DNA of 19,850 bases from Candidatus Omnitrophota bacterium (GCA_016206725.1 JACQRA010000077.1:1-19850); one strand, 5' to 3'. Positions 1 to 7,589 are shown, counted from the stretch's first letter. Translations and numbers: made by a program. The notes: generated from the sequence alone by a model not told the origin.

Positions 1-109
1 CCTCCACACCCTGTGGTTCGGCATACCATTCCGCCGGTCCCCCGATGCGGAAGCTGGTGTGATTAGCGAGGAGTTCCGTTGGTCGTACGCAAGCGTTGGG
101 CCACATCAT
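1..109 (-). CDS. murB: UDP-N-acetylenolpyruvoylglucosamine reductase MurB (5' part only)
   Basis: MurB reduces UDP-GlcNAc-enolpyruvate to UDP-MurNAc with NADPH and FAD, in the cytoplasm, just before the MurC step. Only the N-terminal 36 residues are present; the gene runs off the left edge. The reading frame contains NHTSFRIGGPAEWY, the conserved start of the MurB FAD-binding domain (family pattern N-T/H-x-F-x-I-G-G-P-A). Two consecutive ATG codons (109 and 106) lie inside the end of murC in another frame, giving a 47-base overlap. AGG about 8 bases upstream is a weak ribosome binding site. The frame stays open further upstream, so an earlier non-ATG start is possible. murB directly after murC is the usual dcw order. 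Family call is firm; the start is tentative. Confidence 0.85.
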   Translation of the reverse strand, partial: MMWPNACVRPTELLANHTSFRIGGPAEWYAEPQGVE

Positions 110-1478
110 GACACACCTGTCCAATGTCTCCGGCTCCGAGAAAGAACACCGTGTCGTGCGGTTGGATGAACGAGGCCAAAAACCGCGGCAGCTCCCCCCG
201 CGGGACGTACCGCACGCATGGATGTCCATGGGCTTTGATGCGCTGCGCCAAGCGAGCGCCTGAGATGCCGGGGATGGGCGGTTCGAACGCGGAATACACG
301 TCCGTCACAATCACCCCATCGGCCTCATCGAAGCAGTTCGTGAGTTCTCCTTCGAGTGCTTGGGTCCGGGAGAATCGATGGGGCTGAAAGACCGCGACGC
401 GATGATGACTCGTCGAGGCCTCAACCGCCAACGTGGTGCGAACCTCCGAGGGATGGTGCGCATAATCTTCAACCAATCGGATGTGATGAGGCAACTCCAG
501 CACCTGATAGCGCCGCAGTGTGCCTTGGAAATTCCACAAGGCTTCCCGCATGACCGCAAGCGGCAGCTCCAGCGTCAAGCCGAGGCCGATCACTCCCAGG
601 GCGTTGAGGACGTTGTGCCGTCCCGGCACGCGAAGACGAAATGTCCCGAGCGCGCGATGCCGATAGGAGGCGAGAAACTCGCTGCCGCCATCGGCGCATC
701 GCAGGCGGGTGGCTCGAATATCCGCGGGATGGTCGATGCCGTAGCTGAGTTGCCGCGGGTGGCGGAGGGCGCGCCGCACCACCGGGTCATCCGCGCATCG
801 AATCAACGTCCCGCTTGATCCGAGCTGTCGGACGAATTGTTTGAACGCCGCGATCAAGTTCTCAAAGGTCTGGTAGTAATTGAGGTGTTCCCGATCAATG
901 TTCGTGACAATCGCCACCTGCGGATGTAACAGCAGAAACGATCCGTCGGATTCATCCGTTTCCGCGACGACATAGCGTCCCCGGCCATGTCTGGCGTTTC
1001 CGCCGATGGAGACGACATGCCCTCCGATCACCGCGGTCGGGTCCCAGCCGGCGTGAATCAGCAGTTGAGCGCTCATGCCCGAGGTCGTCGTTTTCCCATG
1101 GGCGCCGGCCACGGCCACCAGGGATTTCGTCGAGGTCAACTCCGCCAGCAATTCGCCGCGGCTGATCGTCGGAATGCCTCGCGCGCGGGCCGCCATCAAT
1201 TCGGGCTCTTGTCCTGAGACGGCTGAGCTAAACACCACCAATCCCACCTCGTCAGTCAGGTGCGAGGGATGATGAGGGGACGACAGGCGAATCCCGCGAT
1301 CGCGAAGGGCGGCCGGTGGCTGCGTGAGATTCACGTCGCATCCGCTGATCTGAAATCCCCGTTCGCGGAGGATGCAGGCCAACCCGCTCATCCCGATGCC
1401 GCCGACTCCCATAAAGTGGATGTGATGCCCATTCAGCAGCGTCTTGATCTGTGTCGTCTCTTTTTTCATCTGTGCCAT
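63..1478 (-). CDS. murC: UDP-N-acetylmuramate--L-alanine ligase MurC
   Basis: MurC adds L-Ala to UDP-MurNAc with ATP, the first peptide step of peptidoglycan precursor synthesis in the cytoplasm. With the start used here it has 471 residues, normal for the family. Visible motifs: the N-terminal nucleotide-binding loop MGVGGIGMSG (about residues 23-32), the Mur ligase P-loop AGAHGKTTT (about 125-133), ETDESDGSF (about 173-181), NIDREHLNYY (about 193-202) and EDYAHHPSEV (about 337-346). The start is uncertain: the first 40 bases or so of the frame lie in a 21-base-period repeat with in-frame TTG (1514) and ATG (1499, 1478, 1469). I chose 1478 because GAG sits 6 bases upstream and it begins just after the murG stop. 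It overlaps murB by 47 bases. The extra N-terminal residues before GHHIHF look repeat-derived. Confidence 0.95.
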   Translation of the reverse strand: MAQMKKETTQIKTLLNGHHIHFMGVGGIGMSGLACILRERGFQISGCDVNLTQPPAALRDRGIRLSSPHHPSHLTDEVGLVVFSSAVSGQEPELMAARARGIPTISRGELLAELTSTKSLVAVAGAHGKTTTSGMSAQLLIHAGWDPTAVIGGHVVSIGGNARHGRGRYVVAETDESDGSFLLLHPQVAIVTNIDREHLNYYQTFENLIAAFKQFVRQLGSSGTLIRCADDPVVRRALRHPRQLSYGIDHPADIRATRLRCADGGSEFLASYRHRALGTFRLRVPGRHNVLNALGVIGLGLTLELPLAVMREALWNFQGTLRRYQVLELPHHIRLVEDYAHHPSEVRTTLAVEASTSHHRVAVFQPHRFSRTQALEGELTNCFDEADGVIVTDVYSAFEPPIPGISGARLAQRIKAHGHPCVRYVPRGELPRFLASFIQPHDTVFFLGAGDIGQVCHDVAQRLRTTNGTPR

Positions 1479-1509
1479 CTGTAGCTCAATCTGTGCCATC
1501 TGTGATTCG
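1447..1509. repeat. 21-bp-period tandem repeat at the murG/murC junction
   Basis: Three 21-base units run at 1447-1467, 1468-1488 and 1489-1509. The last two share the first 15 bases exactly (ATCTGTGCCATCTGT on the plus strand); the first is degenerate but keeps ATCTGTG at its start. The repeat covers the murG stop codon (1488-1486), the last murG residues (ITDGTD) and the candidate murC start codons, so it writes both protein ends. No transposase or other mobile gene is attached. Confidence 0.75.
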
Positions 1510-2619
1510 CTCAATGAGCGACGCCAGTTCTCGCGTCGCCTCGGGACGAGCCAACGAGCGAATTTGCGTGGCCATCATGTCTCGAAGCCGCACGTCCGCG
1601 GCCATCCGTCGAAGCACCCCGAGCAGACGAGGGGCAGACGCCTGCGCTTCCTCCATGATCAGGCCGCCGCCGATGGATTCGACCAACTCGGCATTGTCAC
1701 GTTGATGGCCGGAGGCGTGAGGATACGGCACCAGGATCGAGGGACAGCCGTATCGGGCCAGCTCGGCGAGGGTGGAGGCACCGGCGCGCGCGATCATGAC
1801 GTGGGCAAGCTGATACGCCTCATGCATCTGAATCAGGTGCGGTGCTGCCCACGCGCGAATGCCCCGTGCAGCGTAGCGTTGCCGCATCCGTTCGACATCG
1901 TGCGGTCCGGTGACATGGATGAACTGCCAATTCGCGCATTCCTCCTCGGAACACTCGGCCACGACATCGTCCATCAGGCGATTCAGCACACGAGAGCCCT
2001 GACTGCCCCCCATGACGAGGATCGTCCAGGCGGACGTGGACAGTCCAAAGCGCTGCGCCGTTTCCTCCCGTGGCCGCCTCTCGGGAGCTTCGCGCAAAGG
2101 AAGGCCGGTGAGGGTCGTCGGTGTCCCGTTGAGGGATGCGCGCGTGGATTCAAACGAAATCGCCAAACGGTCCACCCAATGTCGCCGAAGCACGAAGCGG
2201 TTAGCCCGTCCAAGACGCACGTTCTGCTCGTGCAGCAGCACGCGCACGCGTCGTTGGCGAGCCGCCAAGATGATCGGAATACCCACCCATCCTCCGAATC
2301 CCACCACCGCATGGGGGTGAAACCGACGGAGTCGGCGATGCGCCTGAATCCACAGCGCGGCGACCTGTCCCAGTCGAATGCCGACACGCAGGAAAGGCCA
2401 GCGGGATGAGACGACCTGGATGGTCTCGATCTCGACCCCCATGGCTCGTAATTCATCCAGGCTCTCGCGCAGCAGCGCGGAGAGGGTGGGACGCTGGACA
2501 TACCATAACCGCGCTCGATGGCCTGCTCCCGCTAAGGTCTTGGCGACCTCCATCGCCGGAATCAGATGTCCCCCGCTTCCCTCACTCACTAACAGAACTT
2601 TTAGGATTGCATTCCGCAT
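1486..2619 (-). CDS. murG: Lipid II synthase MurG (UDP-GlcNAc:undecaprenyl-PP-MurNAc-pentapeptide GlcNAc transferase)
   Basis: MurG transfers GlcNAc from UDP-GlcNAc to lipid I, making lipid II at the inner face of the cytoplasmic membrane. The 377-residue product is slightly longer than typical. It shows the N-terminal glycine-rich loop SEGSGGHLIPA (about 12-22), GFGGWVGIP, HEQNVRLGRANR, the donor-site motif MGGSQGSRVLN, and RAGASTLAEL followed by PYPHASGHQRDNA, which match the GT28 C-terminal UDP-GlcNAc site. The ATG at 2619 is the only sensible start; it lies inside a heptamer repeat and overlaps the end of ftsW by 19 bases. GGAATTCGG just upstream may serve as a weak Shine-Dalgarno. Its C-terminal ITDGTD comes from the murG/murC junction repeat. 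Confidence 0.96.
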   Translation of the reverse strand: MRNAILKVLLVSEGSGGHLIPAMEVAKTLAGAGHRARLWYVQRPTLSALLRESLDELRAMGVEIETIQVVSSRWPFLRVGIRLGQVAALWIQAHRRLRRFHPHAVVGFGGWVGIPIILAARQRRVRVLLHEQNVRLGRANRFVLRRHWVDRLAISFESTRASLNGTPTTLTGLPLREAPERRPREETAQRFGLSTSAWTILVMGGSQGSRVLNRLMDDVVAECSEEECANWQFIHVTGPHDVERMRQRYAARGIRAWAAPHLIQMHEAYQLAHVMIARAGASTLAELARYGCPSILVPYPHASGHQRDNAELVESIGGGLIMEEAQASAPRLLGVLRRMAADVRLRDMMATQIRSLARPEATRELASLIERITDGTD

Positions 2620-3722
2620 TCCGAATTCCCCATTCCGAATTGTCTTGTATGGCTCGCGCGGAGGATGAGCGCACAGGCCGCGAGATTGCCCACCATAGAC
2701 GTCCCTCCGTACGAGACAAACGGAAGGGGCAAGCCTTTGGTGGGCATGAGGCCGGTCACCACCGCCATGTTCACCACCGCCTCACCACTAATGAGCGCGA
2801 CGCATCCGCAGATCAGATACTTGTTGAAAGGATCCTCGGCCGTCAACGCCAGTCGCGTGCCGGTCAGGACGAACAACACAAACAATCCCAGGACGGCGGT
2901 CGTGCCCAGGAGTCCCAGCTCCTCCCCCACGATGGCAAAAATGAAATCGGTATGCGCCCCGGGCAGATAAAACAATTTTTGGAGCGAAGCCCCTACACCG
3001 TCTCCGATGAGACCTCCGCTGCCCAACGCCAGATAGGATTGGACCATTTGGAATCCTGTTCCTAGCGGATCCGCCCAGGGATCGAGAAACGCCAAGAGTC
3101 GTCGCTGCCGGTATGACGCCCCCGCGATGAGGACGACGAGGGCCAGCATGCCGAGTAGTGCGACCAGACTGAGCTGTTTGCCGTCGGCCTTCGCCACCAG
3201 CAGCATGACGAAGACCACCGCCCCCATCACCACGACCGTGCCGAGGTCCGGTTGCAGGAGCACCAACCCCGCCATCACCCCCAGCACGATGAGGGGCGGC
3301 AGCACGCCTTCACGAAACTCACGGACCACCAGCCGCTTGCGAGCCAGCACATCCGCCACGTAGAGGACCAGGGCCACCTGCGCGAACTCCGAAGGTTGGA
3401 TGCTCAATCGTCCGATGCGGAACCAACGATGCGCTCCGCCGATCTCCGGCCCATACGCGATGACTGCCATCAATAACGCCACGCTGACCACCACCGCCCA
3501 CTTGGCGATGAGGCGAAGGGTGGCAGATGACAGGCCTAAGATGCCCAGACTGCACAGTAATCCGAGCGTGATCGCGGCGAGATGGTTGAGTAGCAAGCGG
3601 GTGCTGTAGCCGTAGCCCTCGGCCGAGGGCACCGCTGTGGTGGAGTAAACCGCGATGAGCCCCACGCTCAGGAGACTGGCGACGATCACCAGCAAGAACC
3701 GTCGTACCATCCGCTCAGTCAT
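2601..3722 (-). CDS. ftsW: Septal peptidoglycan glycosyltransferase FtsW (SEDS family)
   Basis: FtsW polymerises lipid II into glycan strands at the septum, paired with the transpeptidase FtsI. The 373-residue product is an integral membrane protein with about ten hydrophobic segments. SEDS hallmarks are visible: IQPSEFAQVALVLYVAD, LLQPDLGTVVVMG, the loop around GAHTDFIFAIVGEELG, and GLMPTKGLPLPFVSYGGTSM near the C-terminus. Start choice is open: in-frame ATG codons exist at 3737, 3722 and 3710 and none has a clear Shine-Dalgarno, because a GGGGACAC palindrome lies just upstream. I chose 3722 (MTERMVRRF, short cytoplasmic tail then the first membrane helix). The C-terminal tail GMGNSECGMQS is encoded by the heptamer repeat shared with the murG start. 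Confidence 0.95.
   Translation of the reverse strand: MTERMVRRFLLVIVASLLSVGLIAVYSTTAVPSAEGYGYSTRLLLNHLAAITLGLLCSLGILGLSSATLRLIAKWAVVVSVALLMAVIAYGPEIGGAHRWFRIGRLSIQPSEFAQVALVLYVADVLARKRLVVREFREGVLPPLIVLGVMAGLVLLQPDLGTVVVMGAVVFVMLLVAKADGKQLSLVALLGMLALVVLIAGASYRQRRLLAFLDPWADPLGTGFQMVQSYLALGSGGLIGDGVGASLQKLFYLPGAHTDFIFAIVGEELGLLGTTAVLGLFVLFVLTGTRLALTAEDPFNKYLICGCVALISGEAVVNMAVVTGLMPTKGLPLPFVSYGGTSMVGNLAACALILRASHTRQFGMGNSECGMQS
2609..2643. repeat. Heptamer tandem repeat at the ftsW/murG junction
   Basis: On the plus strand, units with pattern NNATTCC follow at exact 7-base spacing: GCATTCC, GCATTCC, GAATTCC, CCATTCC, then a degenerate GAATTGT. The array encodes the last 11 residues of FtsW and the first residues of MurG, including its ATG at 2619. 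It resembles in form the short tandemly repeated repetitive (STRR) heptamers described in cyanobacteria, though the sequence differs and no relationship is shown. Confidence 0.8.
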
Positions 3723-3729
3723 CAGAATC

Positions 3730-3800
3730 GGGGACATAAAATGGGGACACAAACCAATTTTTAGAACTTGTTTTGTGTCCCCTAATTGGTTTGTGTCCCC
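3730..3800. repeat. GGGGACAC palindromic element, copy 1 (murD/ftsW)
   Basis: A 17-base perfect inverted repeat pairs 3743-3759 (GGGGACACAAACCAATT) with 3784-3800. Inside it, 3743-3782 forms a 40-base unit that also begins GGGGACACAAA and ends TTTGTGTCCCC; a degenerate fourth tip (GGGGACATAAA) begins at 3730. The element supplies the last MurD codons (GGG ACA CAA ACC AAT then TAG) and stops 7 bases before the chosen ftsW ATG. The shape is that of a REP/BIME-like palindrome or small MITE. In other genomes REP palindromes are associated with REP-associated tyrosine transposases (RAYTs), but none is in this window. Confidence 0.85.
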
Positions 3801-5089
3801 TTCTTTTCCACCACGAGTTGCTTAAAGATTCGCCCTCGCTCCTCAAAATTGCGGAACATGTCGAAGCTCGCGCACGCCGGTGAAAAGAGAACCGTGTCAC
3901 CCGGATGCGCCAACGCCATCGCAGCCTGCACGGCCTCATCCAGTGACCCGCACTCGCAAATCGGCGGGGTCCCATTAAAAAGAGCGCGCAGGTGTTGGCG
4001 TGATTCGCCGATCAACACGACCCCGTGGATTCGCGCCTCATGGAGGGCGCCTTTCAACACCGAGAAGTCCATCCCTTTGTTCCGTCCACCGAGGATCGGC
4101 ACCACGCCGCCTCGACAGCGCGTCAGCGCATAGAGCAGGCTGTCCGGCGTCGTGGACTTCGAGTCGTTGATGACGTAGACGCCTTGGACCATGCCCAGAT
4201 GCTCCAAGCGGTGTTCCAGACCGCGAAACTCCCGCATCATCTGATTCGTCAGAGGATCCGGAATATCAAGCAGGCGGGCGACGGCAAGCGCCGCCTCCCA
4301 CGCCTCTGGAAAGAGCGGCCACGACGAGTCGCCGAACCACACGCAGCGGCTCTGCAGCAGGCGCGCCATGGCGACGACTTCAGGACTTCGTGCGTTCAGG
4401 ACCGCAGCGTCCTGAGGGGTTTGGCGCGCGAAGAGCCTGGCCTTGGCCGCGAGATACCCGGCTCGGTCATGATGGCGATCAAGATGATTGGACCCCAGAT
4501 TCAGCAACACGCCGATCGCAGGGTGGAATTGGTCACACCACATCAGTTGAAACGAACTGACTTCGAGCACCACGGTGGTCTCGCGAGTCACGCCTGGCAG
4601 CACTTGTGTAAAGGGAATCCCCAAGTTCCCACAGGCGACTGCGGGACGGCGGGCCGCCATCAGAATCTGTTGAATCAACGTGACGACCGAGCTTTTGCCG
4701 TTCGTTCCCGTGACGGCGATGATCGGCGAGGGACAGAACCGAAACGCCAACTCGATCTCACTCAGGATCGGCACGCCATGGTCGAGAGACCACCGGATGG
4801 GGACGGATGATTCCGGAACGCCCGGACTGACCACCACGACGTCCTGCTCCCCCCACCGTTGCGGCCTATGAGCCCCCAATTCAACCGCGTCGATTCCCTG
4901 TTCACGGAGCTGCCGGGCGTCGCGTTGCGTCGCGTCCTCGTCCCTCATCTCGGTCACGCGCACGCGACATCCGAGACCGCTCAAGAAGGTTGACGCGCTC
5001 ATCCCGCTCTTGCCCAATCCCACGACCAGGACGCGACGTCCTTTCCAATCGACACCGAATTGATCACATGACATGTTGGATCGGCTCAT
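3782..5089 (-). CDS. murD: UDP-N-acetylmuramoyl-L-alanine--D-glutamate ligase MurD
   Basis: MurD adds D-Glu to UDP-MurNAc-L-Ala with ATP in the cytoplasm. The 435-residue protein has the N-terminal substrate domain (VLVVGLGKSGMSAS, about 20-33), the P-loop VTGTNGKSSV (about 126-135), NLGSNHLDRH, NDSKSTTPDS, GGRNKGMDF and the C-terminal LFSPACASFDMFRNFEERG, all in MurD order. The ATG at 5089 overlaps the mraY stop as ATGA; upstream (5110) and downstream (5074) starts are less likely. The last residues KGTQTN and the TAG stop are contributed by the GGGGACAC palindrome, so the native end has been replaced or extended. Confidence 0.96.
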   Translation of the reverse strand: MSRSNMSCDQFGVDWKGRRVLVVGLGKSGMSASTFLSGLGCRVRVTEMRDEDATQRDARQLREQGIDAVELGAHRPQRWGEQDVVVVSPGVPESSVPIRWSLDHGVPILSEIELAFRFCPSPIIAVTGTNGKSSVVTLIQQILMAARRPAVACGNLGIPFTQVLPGVTRETTVVLEVSSFQLMWCDQFHPAIGVLLNLGSNHLDRHHDRAGYLAAKARLFARQTPQDAAVLNARSPEVVAMARLLQSRCVWFGDSSWPLFPEAWEAALAVARLLDIPDPLTNQMMREFRGLEHRLEHLGMVQGVYVINDSKSTTPDSLLYALTRCRGGVVPILGGRNKGMDFSVLKGALHEARIHGVVLIGESRQHLRALFNGTPPICECGSLDEAVQAAMALAHPGDTVLFSPACASFDMFRNFEERGRIFKQLVVEKKGTQTN

Positions 5090-6069
5090 GATTGGGATAA
5101 CGCGCTCCATCCGAGCACAGCGAGCAACGCTCCAACGATCCAGAAGCGGACGACGAGTTTCGCTTCCGGAATACCGCCGAGTTGAAAATGGTGATGGAGC
5201 GGAGCCACCCGGAAGATACGACGTTGGTTGCAGAAACGGAAGGAGGCGACTTGCAAGATGACGGAGACGGCCTCAACCACAAACACCCCCCCAATGATCA
5301 GCAGCACCAGGGAGGCGTGGGACAACCACGCGATCGTCCCCAACGCCGCACCCAATCCGAGCGAACCCACATCCCCCAAGAAGACCGACGCCGGATAGGT
5401 GTTAAACCAAAGAAAGCCGAGGCATGCCCCCGTCAGACTCGCGCACCAGATCGCGAGCACGTGATCCGAGGGCTGCCGCAGCACCAGCCACACACCGAAG
5501 AGCCCGAACGCCACCACCAAACACCCCGCCGCCAATCCATCCATCCCATCCGTGAGATTGACGGCATGGGCGGAACCTGCGATCACCGCCATGGCCAGCG
5601 GAAGATTGAGCCATCCGACGTCAACGGCACGATGAGCCCATGGAATCAGCACGTCCCGCGAAGTCGGCGTGGAGACATTAAGGACGATCTGGACGCCTGC
5701 TCCGATGCTCAACGCGATGAGCAGCTTCGTCATGAGCAGCAACCCTTTAGCGTTGGGACGCCTGAGCTTGAGCCAATCATCCACCCATCCCATCAGCCCC
5801 AAGCTGCCCATCGTCCCCAGGAGCACCCAGCCCTCACACGTGGCGAGGCCGCCCCAGATGACAGCGACCATGATCGCCACTCCCAACACCACGATCCCTC
5901 CCATGGTGGGAACGCCCTGTTTGGTGTGTTGGATGGGCATGAGCGGCGGGCAATCTTGATAGCGAACCGGCTGGATCCATCCGCGAGCGACGAGGGCTCG
6001 AATCGCCGCCGGAGCGATGAGGAGGCACGACATCGCGCTGATCGCCAAGACGATTCCTGCTTCACGCAT
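5086..6069 (-). CDS. mraY: Phospho-MurNAc-pentapeptide transferase MraY
   Basis: MraY moves phospho-MurNAc-pentapeptide from UDP to undecaprenyl phosphate, giving lipid I in the cytoplasmic membrane. The 327-residue product is somewhat shorter than the usual 360 or so. Catalytic landmarks are all present: HTKQGVPTMGG (about 48-58), the acidic pair in VDDWLK (97-98), NLTDGMDGLA (171-180), FLGDVGSLGLG (230-240) and the triple histidine in LHHHFQLGG (292-294). Multiple membrane helices are evident. The ATG at 6069 overlaps the murF stop by 8 bases; AAGG lies about 10 bases upstream. A longer open frame to 6261 is a shadow of murF. It is followed by murD with an ATGA overlap. Confidence 0.96.
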   Translation of the reverse strand: MREAGIVLAISAMSCLLIAPAAIRALVARGWIQPVRYQDCPPLMPIQHTKQGVPTMGGIVVLGVAIMVAVIWGGLATCEGWVLLGTMGSLGLMGWVDDWLKLRRPNAKGLLLMTKLLIALSIGAGVQIVLNVSTPTSRDVLIPWAHRAVDVGWLNLPLAMAVIAGSAHAVNLTDGMDGLAAGCLVVAFGLFGVWLVLRQPSDHVLAIWCASLTGACLGFLWFNTYPASVFLGDVGSLGLGAALGTIAWLSHASLVLLIIGGVFVVEAVSVILQVASFRFCNQRRIFRVAPLHHHFQLGGIPEAKLVVRFWIVGALLAVLGWSALSQS

Positions 6070-7519
6070 GGGCGATACCTTGCAAGAATGTTGTGACTTG
6101 CTCGAGATGGACGTTTCTTGACGCCTTGACCAGAATGCCATCGCCCTTGCGAAGTCTCGAAGGGAGAACGGCCAAGAGGTCATGGACCGTCTCATAGGTT
6201 TCCGCCGAGAGATCGCGCGCCGCCAGGGCTCCCCGAGCCATTTCGTGCGCCAGGCGGCCAACCGTCAGTAACAGGTCGGTCCCTGATTGAGCGGCGAGCT
6301 GGCCGATGGTTTGATGCGCCCTCACGGCGAATGACCCGAGCTCCAACATGTCGCCGGCGATCACCACCCGCCGAGTGACCTCCAACTCACTCAATAACTC
6401 CAAGGCCCTGGCAAAGGAGAGCGGGTTGGCGTTATAGCAATCGTTGATGACGGTAAACCCGTTGCAGCGAACCACCTCGGATCGCATCGTCACGGTAGCC
6501 ACCTGACGTAATCGATCACGAACGGAATCCAGCGGGATACCTAAGACGCTCACACACGCCAAGGCCGCGAGGGCGTTTTCGACGTTGTGAGAGCCGAGCA
6601 GCGGCACGGTGAATGTCCCCGGCACACCGTGGAGGCGTAAGGACACGCCGCGTGCCTCGCGACGTGTTTCCTCCAAGTGGATGCCGCATTGATCTGATGA
6701 GCCGAAGGTCAAGAGCGTCACCCCACCACCTGCTCGCGGCCCAGAGGGCCAACGTTCTTCGAACGTGCCGCCTGCGGCGGCTCGAGCAGGTGGTGGGGTC
6801 ATCCCCTGACGCAGGCGAGACTTCGCTTCGAGCAAAACTTCCAATTGATCGCCGGGAATGATCGCCGCGCCCTGCGGATCGAGTAAGGCGAGCAGCGAGA
6901 GCTTCTCCTGACGAATCGCCGAGAGCGTCCCAAAAAACTCCAAATGGGCTGGACCGACGTTCGTGATCACCGCCACCGTGGGTTGGGCGATGCGCGCAAG
7001 CGCAGCGATTTCTCCGGGATGATTGGATCCCAGTTCCACCACGGCATACTGGTGGGTCGGCATCAGTCGCAAGAGGGTCAAGGGGACACCGATGTGGTTG
7101 TTCTCGGTTCCCACCGTCTTGAGCACGGAAGCTGTCCCACCCAACAGGTGCGCGATGAGTTCTTTCGTGGTGGTCTTGCCGCAAGAACCGGTCACGGCGA
7201 TGACCGGTATCGAGAAGCGGCGACGATGGAAGGCGGCGAGATCTCCGAGGGCGTTGGTCGTATCCGGCACGAGGATGGTCGGCACCGTCGGCACGCTCGC
7301 CGGACGGTCCGAGACGATGACGCAGGAAGCCCCGCGATCAATGGCGGCCTTCAGGAAGGCATGCCCGTCGAACCGGGGGCCCCGGATCGCCACAAAGGCT
7401 TGGCGCGGTTGCAGGCGACGCGAATCAATCCCGATCCCAGCGACCGGCTCAGAGCCGCGTCCGACGAGTAACGTGCCTTGAGTCGCCTCACGCAGTTGGC
7501 TCACTGTCCACTCTGGCAT
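6062..7519 (-). CDS. murF: UDP-MurNAc-tripeptide--D-alanyl-D-alanine ligase MurF
   Basis: MurF joins D-Ala-D-Ala to UDP-MurNAc-tripeptide, completing the cytoplasmic precursor. The 485-residue protein shows IDSRRLQPRQAFVAIRG (about 31-47), the P-loop VTGSCGKTTTKE (about 109-120), TENNHIGVPLTLL (about 138-150), ELGSNHPGEI (about 162-171), NVGPAHLEFFG (about 187-197) and NDCYNANPLS (about 359-368). The start at 7519 is well supported: GGAGG lies 5 bases upstream; the frame is open to 7711 but that part overlaps murE. Odd feature: residues about 241-266 (TPPPARAAAGG through PRAGGG) are encoded by a strong GC-rich palindrome and look like an in-frame insertion in a loop of the central domain. A 70-base gap separates it from murE. 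Confidence 0.96.
   Translation of the reverse strand: MPEWTVSQLREATQGTLLVGRGSEPVAGIGIDSRRLQPRQAFVAIRGPRFDGHAFLKAAIDRGASCVIVSDRPASVPTVPTILVPDTTNALGDLAAFHRRRFSIPVIAVTGSCGKTTTKELIAHLLGGTASVLKTVGTENNHIGVPLTLLRLMPTHQYAVVELGSNHPGEIAALARIAQPTVAVITNVGPAHLEFFGTLSAIRQEKLSLLALLDPQGAAIIPGDQLEVLLEAKSRLRQGMTPPPARAAAGGTFEERWPSGPRAGGGVTLLTFGSSDQCGIHLEETRREARGVSLRLHGVPGTFTVPLLGSHNVENALAALACVSVLGIPLDSVRDRLRQVATVTMRSEVVRCNGFTVINDCYNANPLSFARALELLSELEVTRRVVIAGDMLELGSFAVRAHQTIGQLAAQSGTDLLLTVGRLAHEMARGALAARDLSAETYETVHDLLAVLPSRLRKGDGILVKASRNVHLEQVTTFLQGIAHA
6720..6799. repeat. GC-rich palindromic insertion inside murF
   Basis: Arms 6720-6736 (ACCCCACCACCTGCTCG) and 6783-6799 are perfect 17-base inverted repeats. 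The 46 bases between hold further small hairpins: GGCCC-AGA-GGGCC, ACGTTC-TTC-GAACGT and GCCGC-CT-GCGGC. The whole is translated in frame as about 26 Pro/Ala/Arg/Gly-rich residues between two conserved MurF segments. This resembles in behaviour the in-frame palindromic elements (RPEs) known in Rickettsia, but the sequence is unlike anything else in the window. Confidence 0.75.
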
Positions 7520-7524
7520 GTCAG

Positions 7525-7529
7525 CCTCC
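7525..7529 (-). promoter_or_regulatory. Shine-Dalgarno of murF
   Basis: GGAGG on the minus strand, 5 bases before the ATG at 7519. It decides the murF start against the open frame reaching up to 7711. The 70-base gap to the murE stop (7520-7589) otherwise shows only a possible weak TGACCG/CGGTCA stem. Confidence 0.8.
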
Positions 7530-7589
7530 GCGTGAAGAAAGACAGACTCCTGCTGCTGACCGCCACGCACGCTGCCCGCACGCCGACGG

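Noticed and set aside
1447..1509. CRISPR-like array
   Set aside because: Units are 21 bases, contiguous, and without unique spacers; no cas genes are present. The heptamer arrays fail for the same reasons.
1444..2409. 321-codon plus-strand open frame antisense to murG
   Set aside because: It mirrors murG codon structure in a GC-rich gene; its product is His/Arg-rich without any domain pattern, and there is no ribosome binding site. Similar long plus-strand frames at 4025-4810, 5182-6096 and 11342-12013 are rejected on the same ground.
6070..6261. 64-residue N-terminal extension of mraY
   Set aside because: It is murF read in another frame; MraY begins with a short lead before its first membrane helix, as from 6069.
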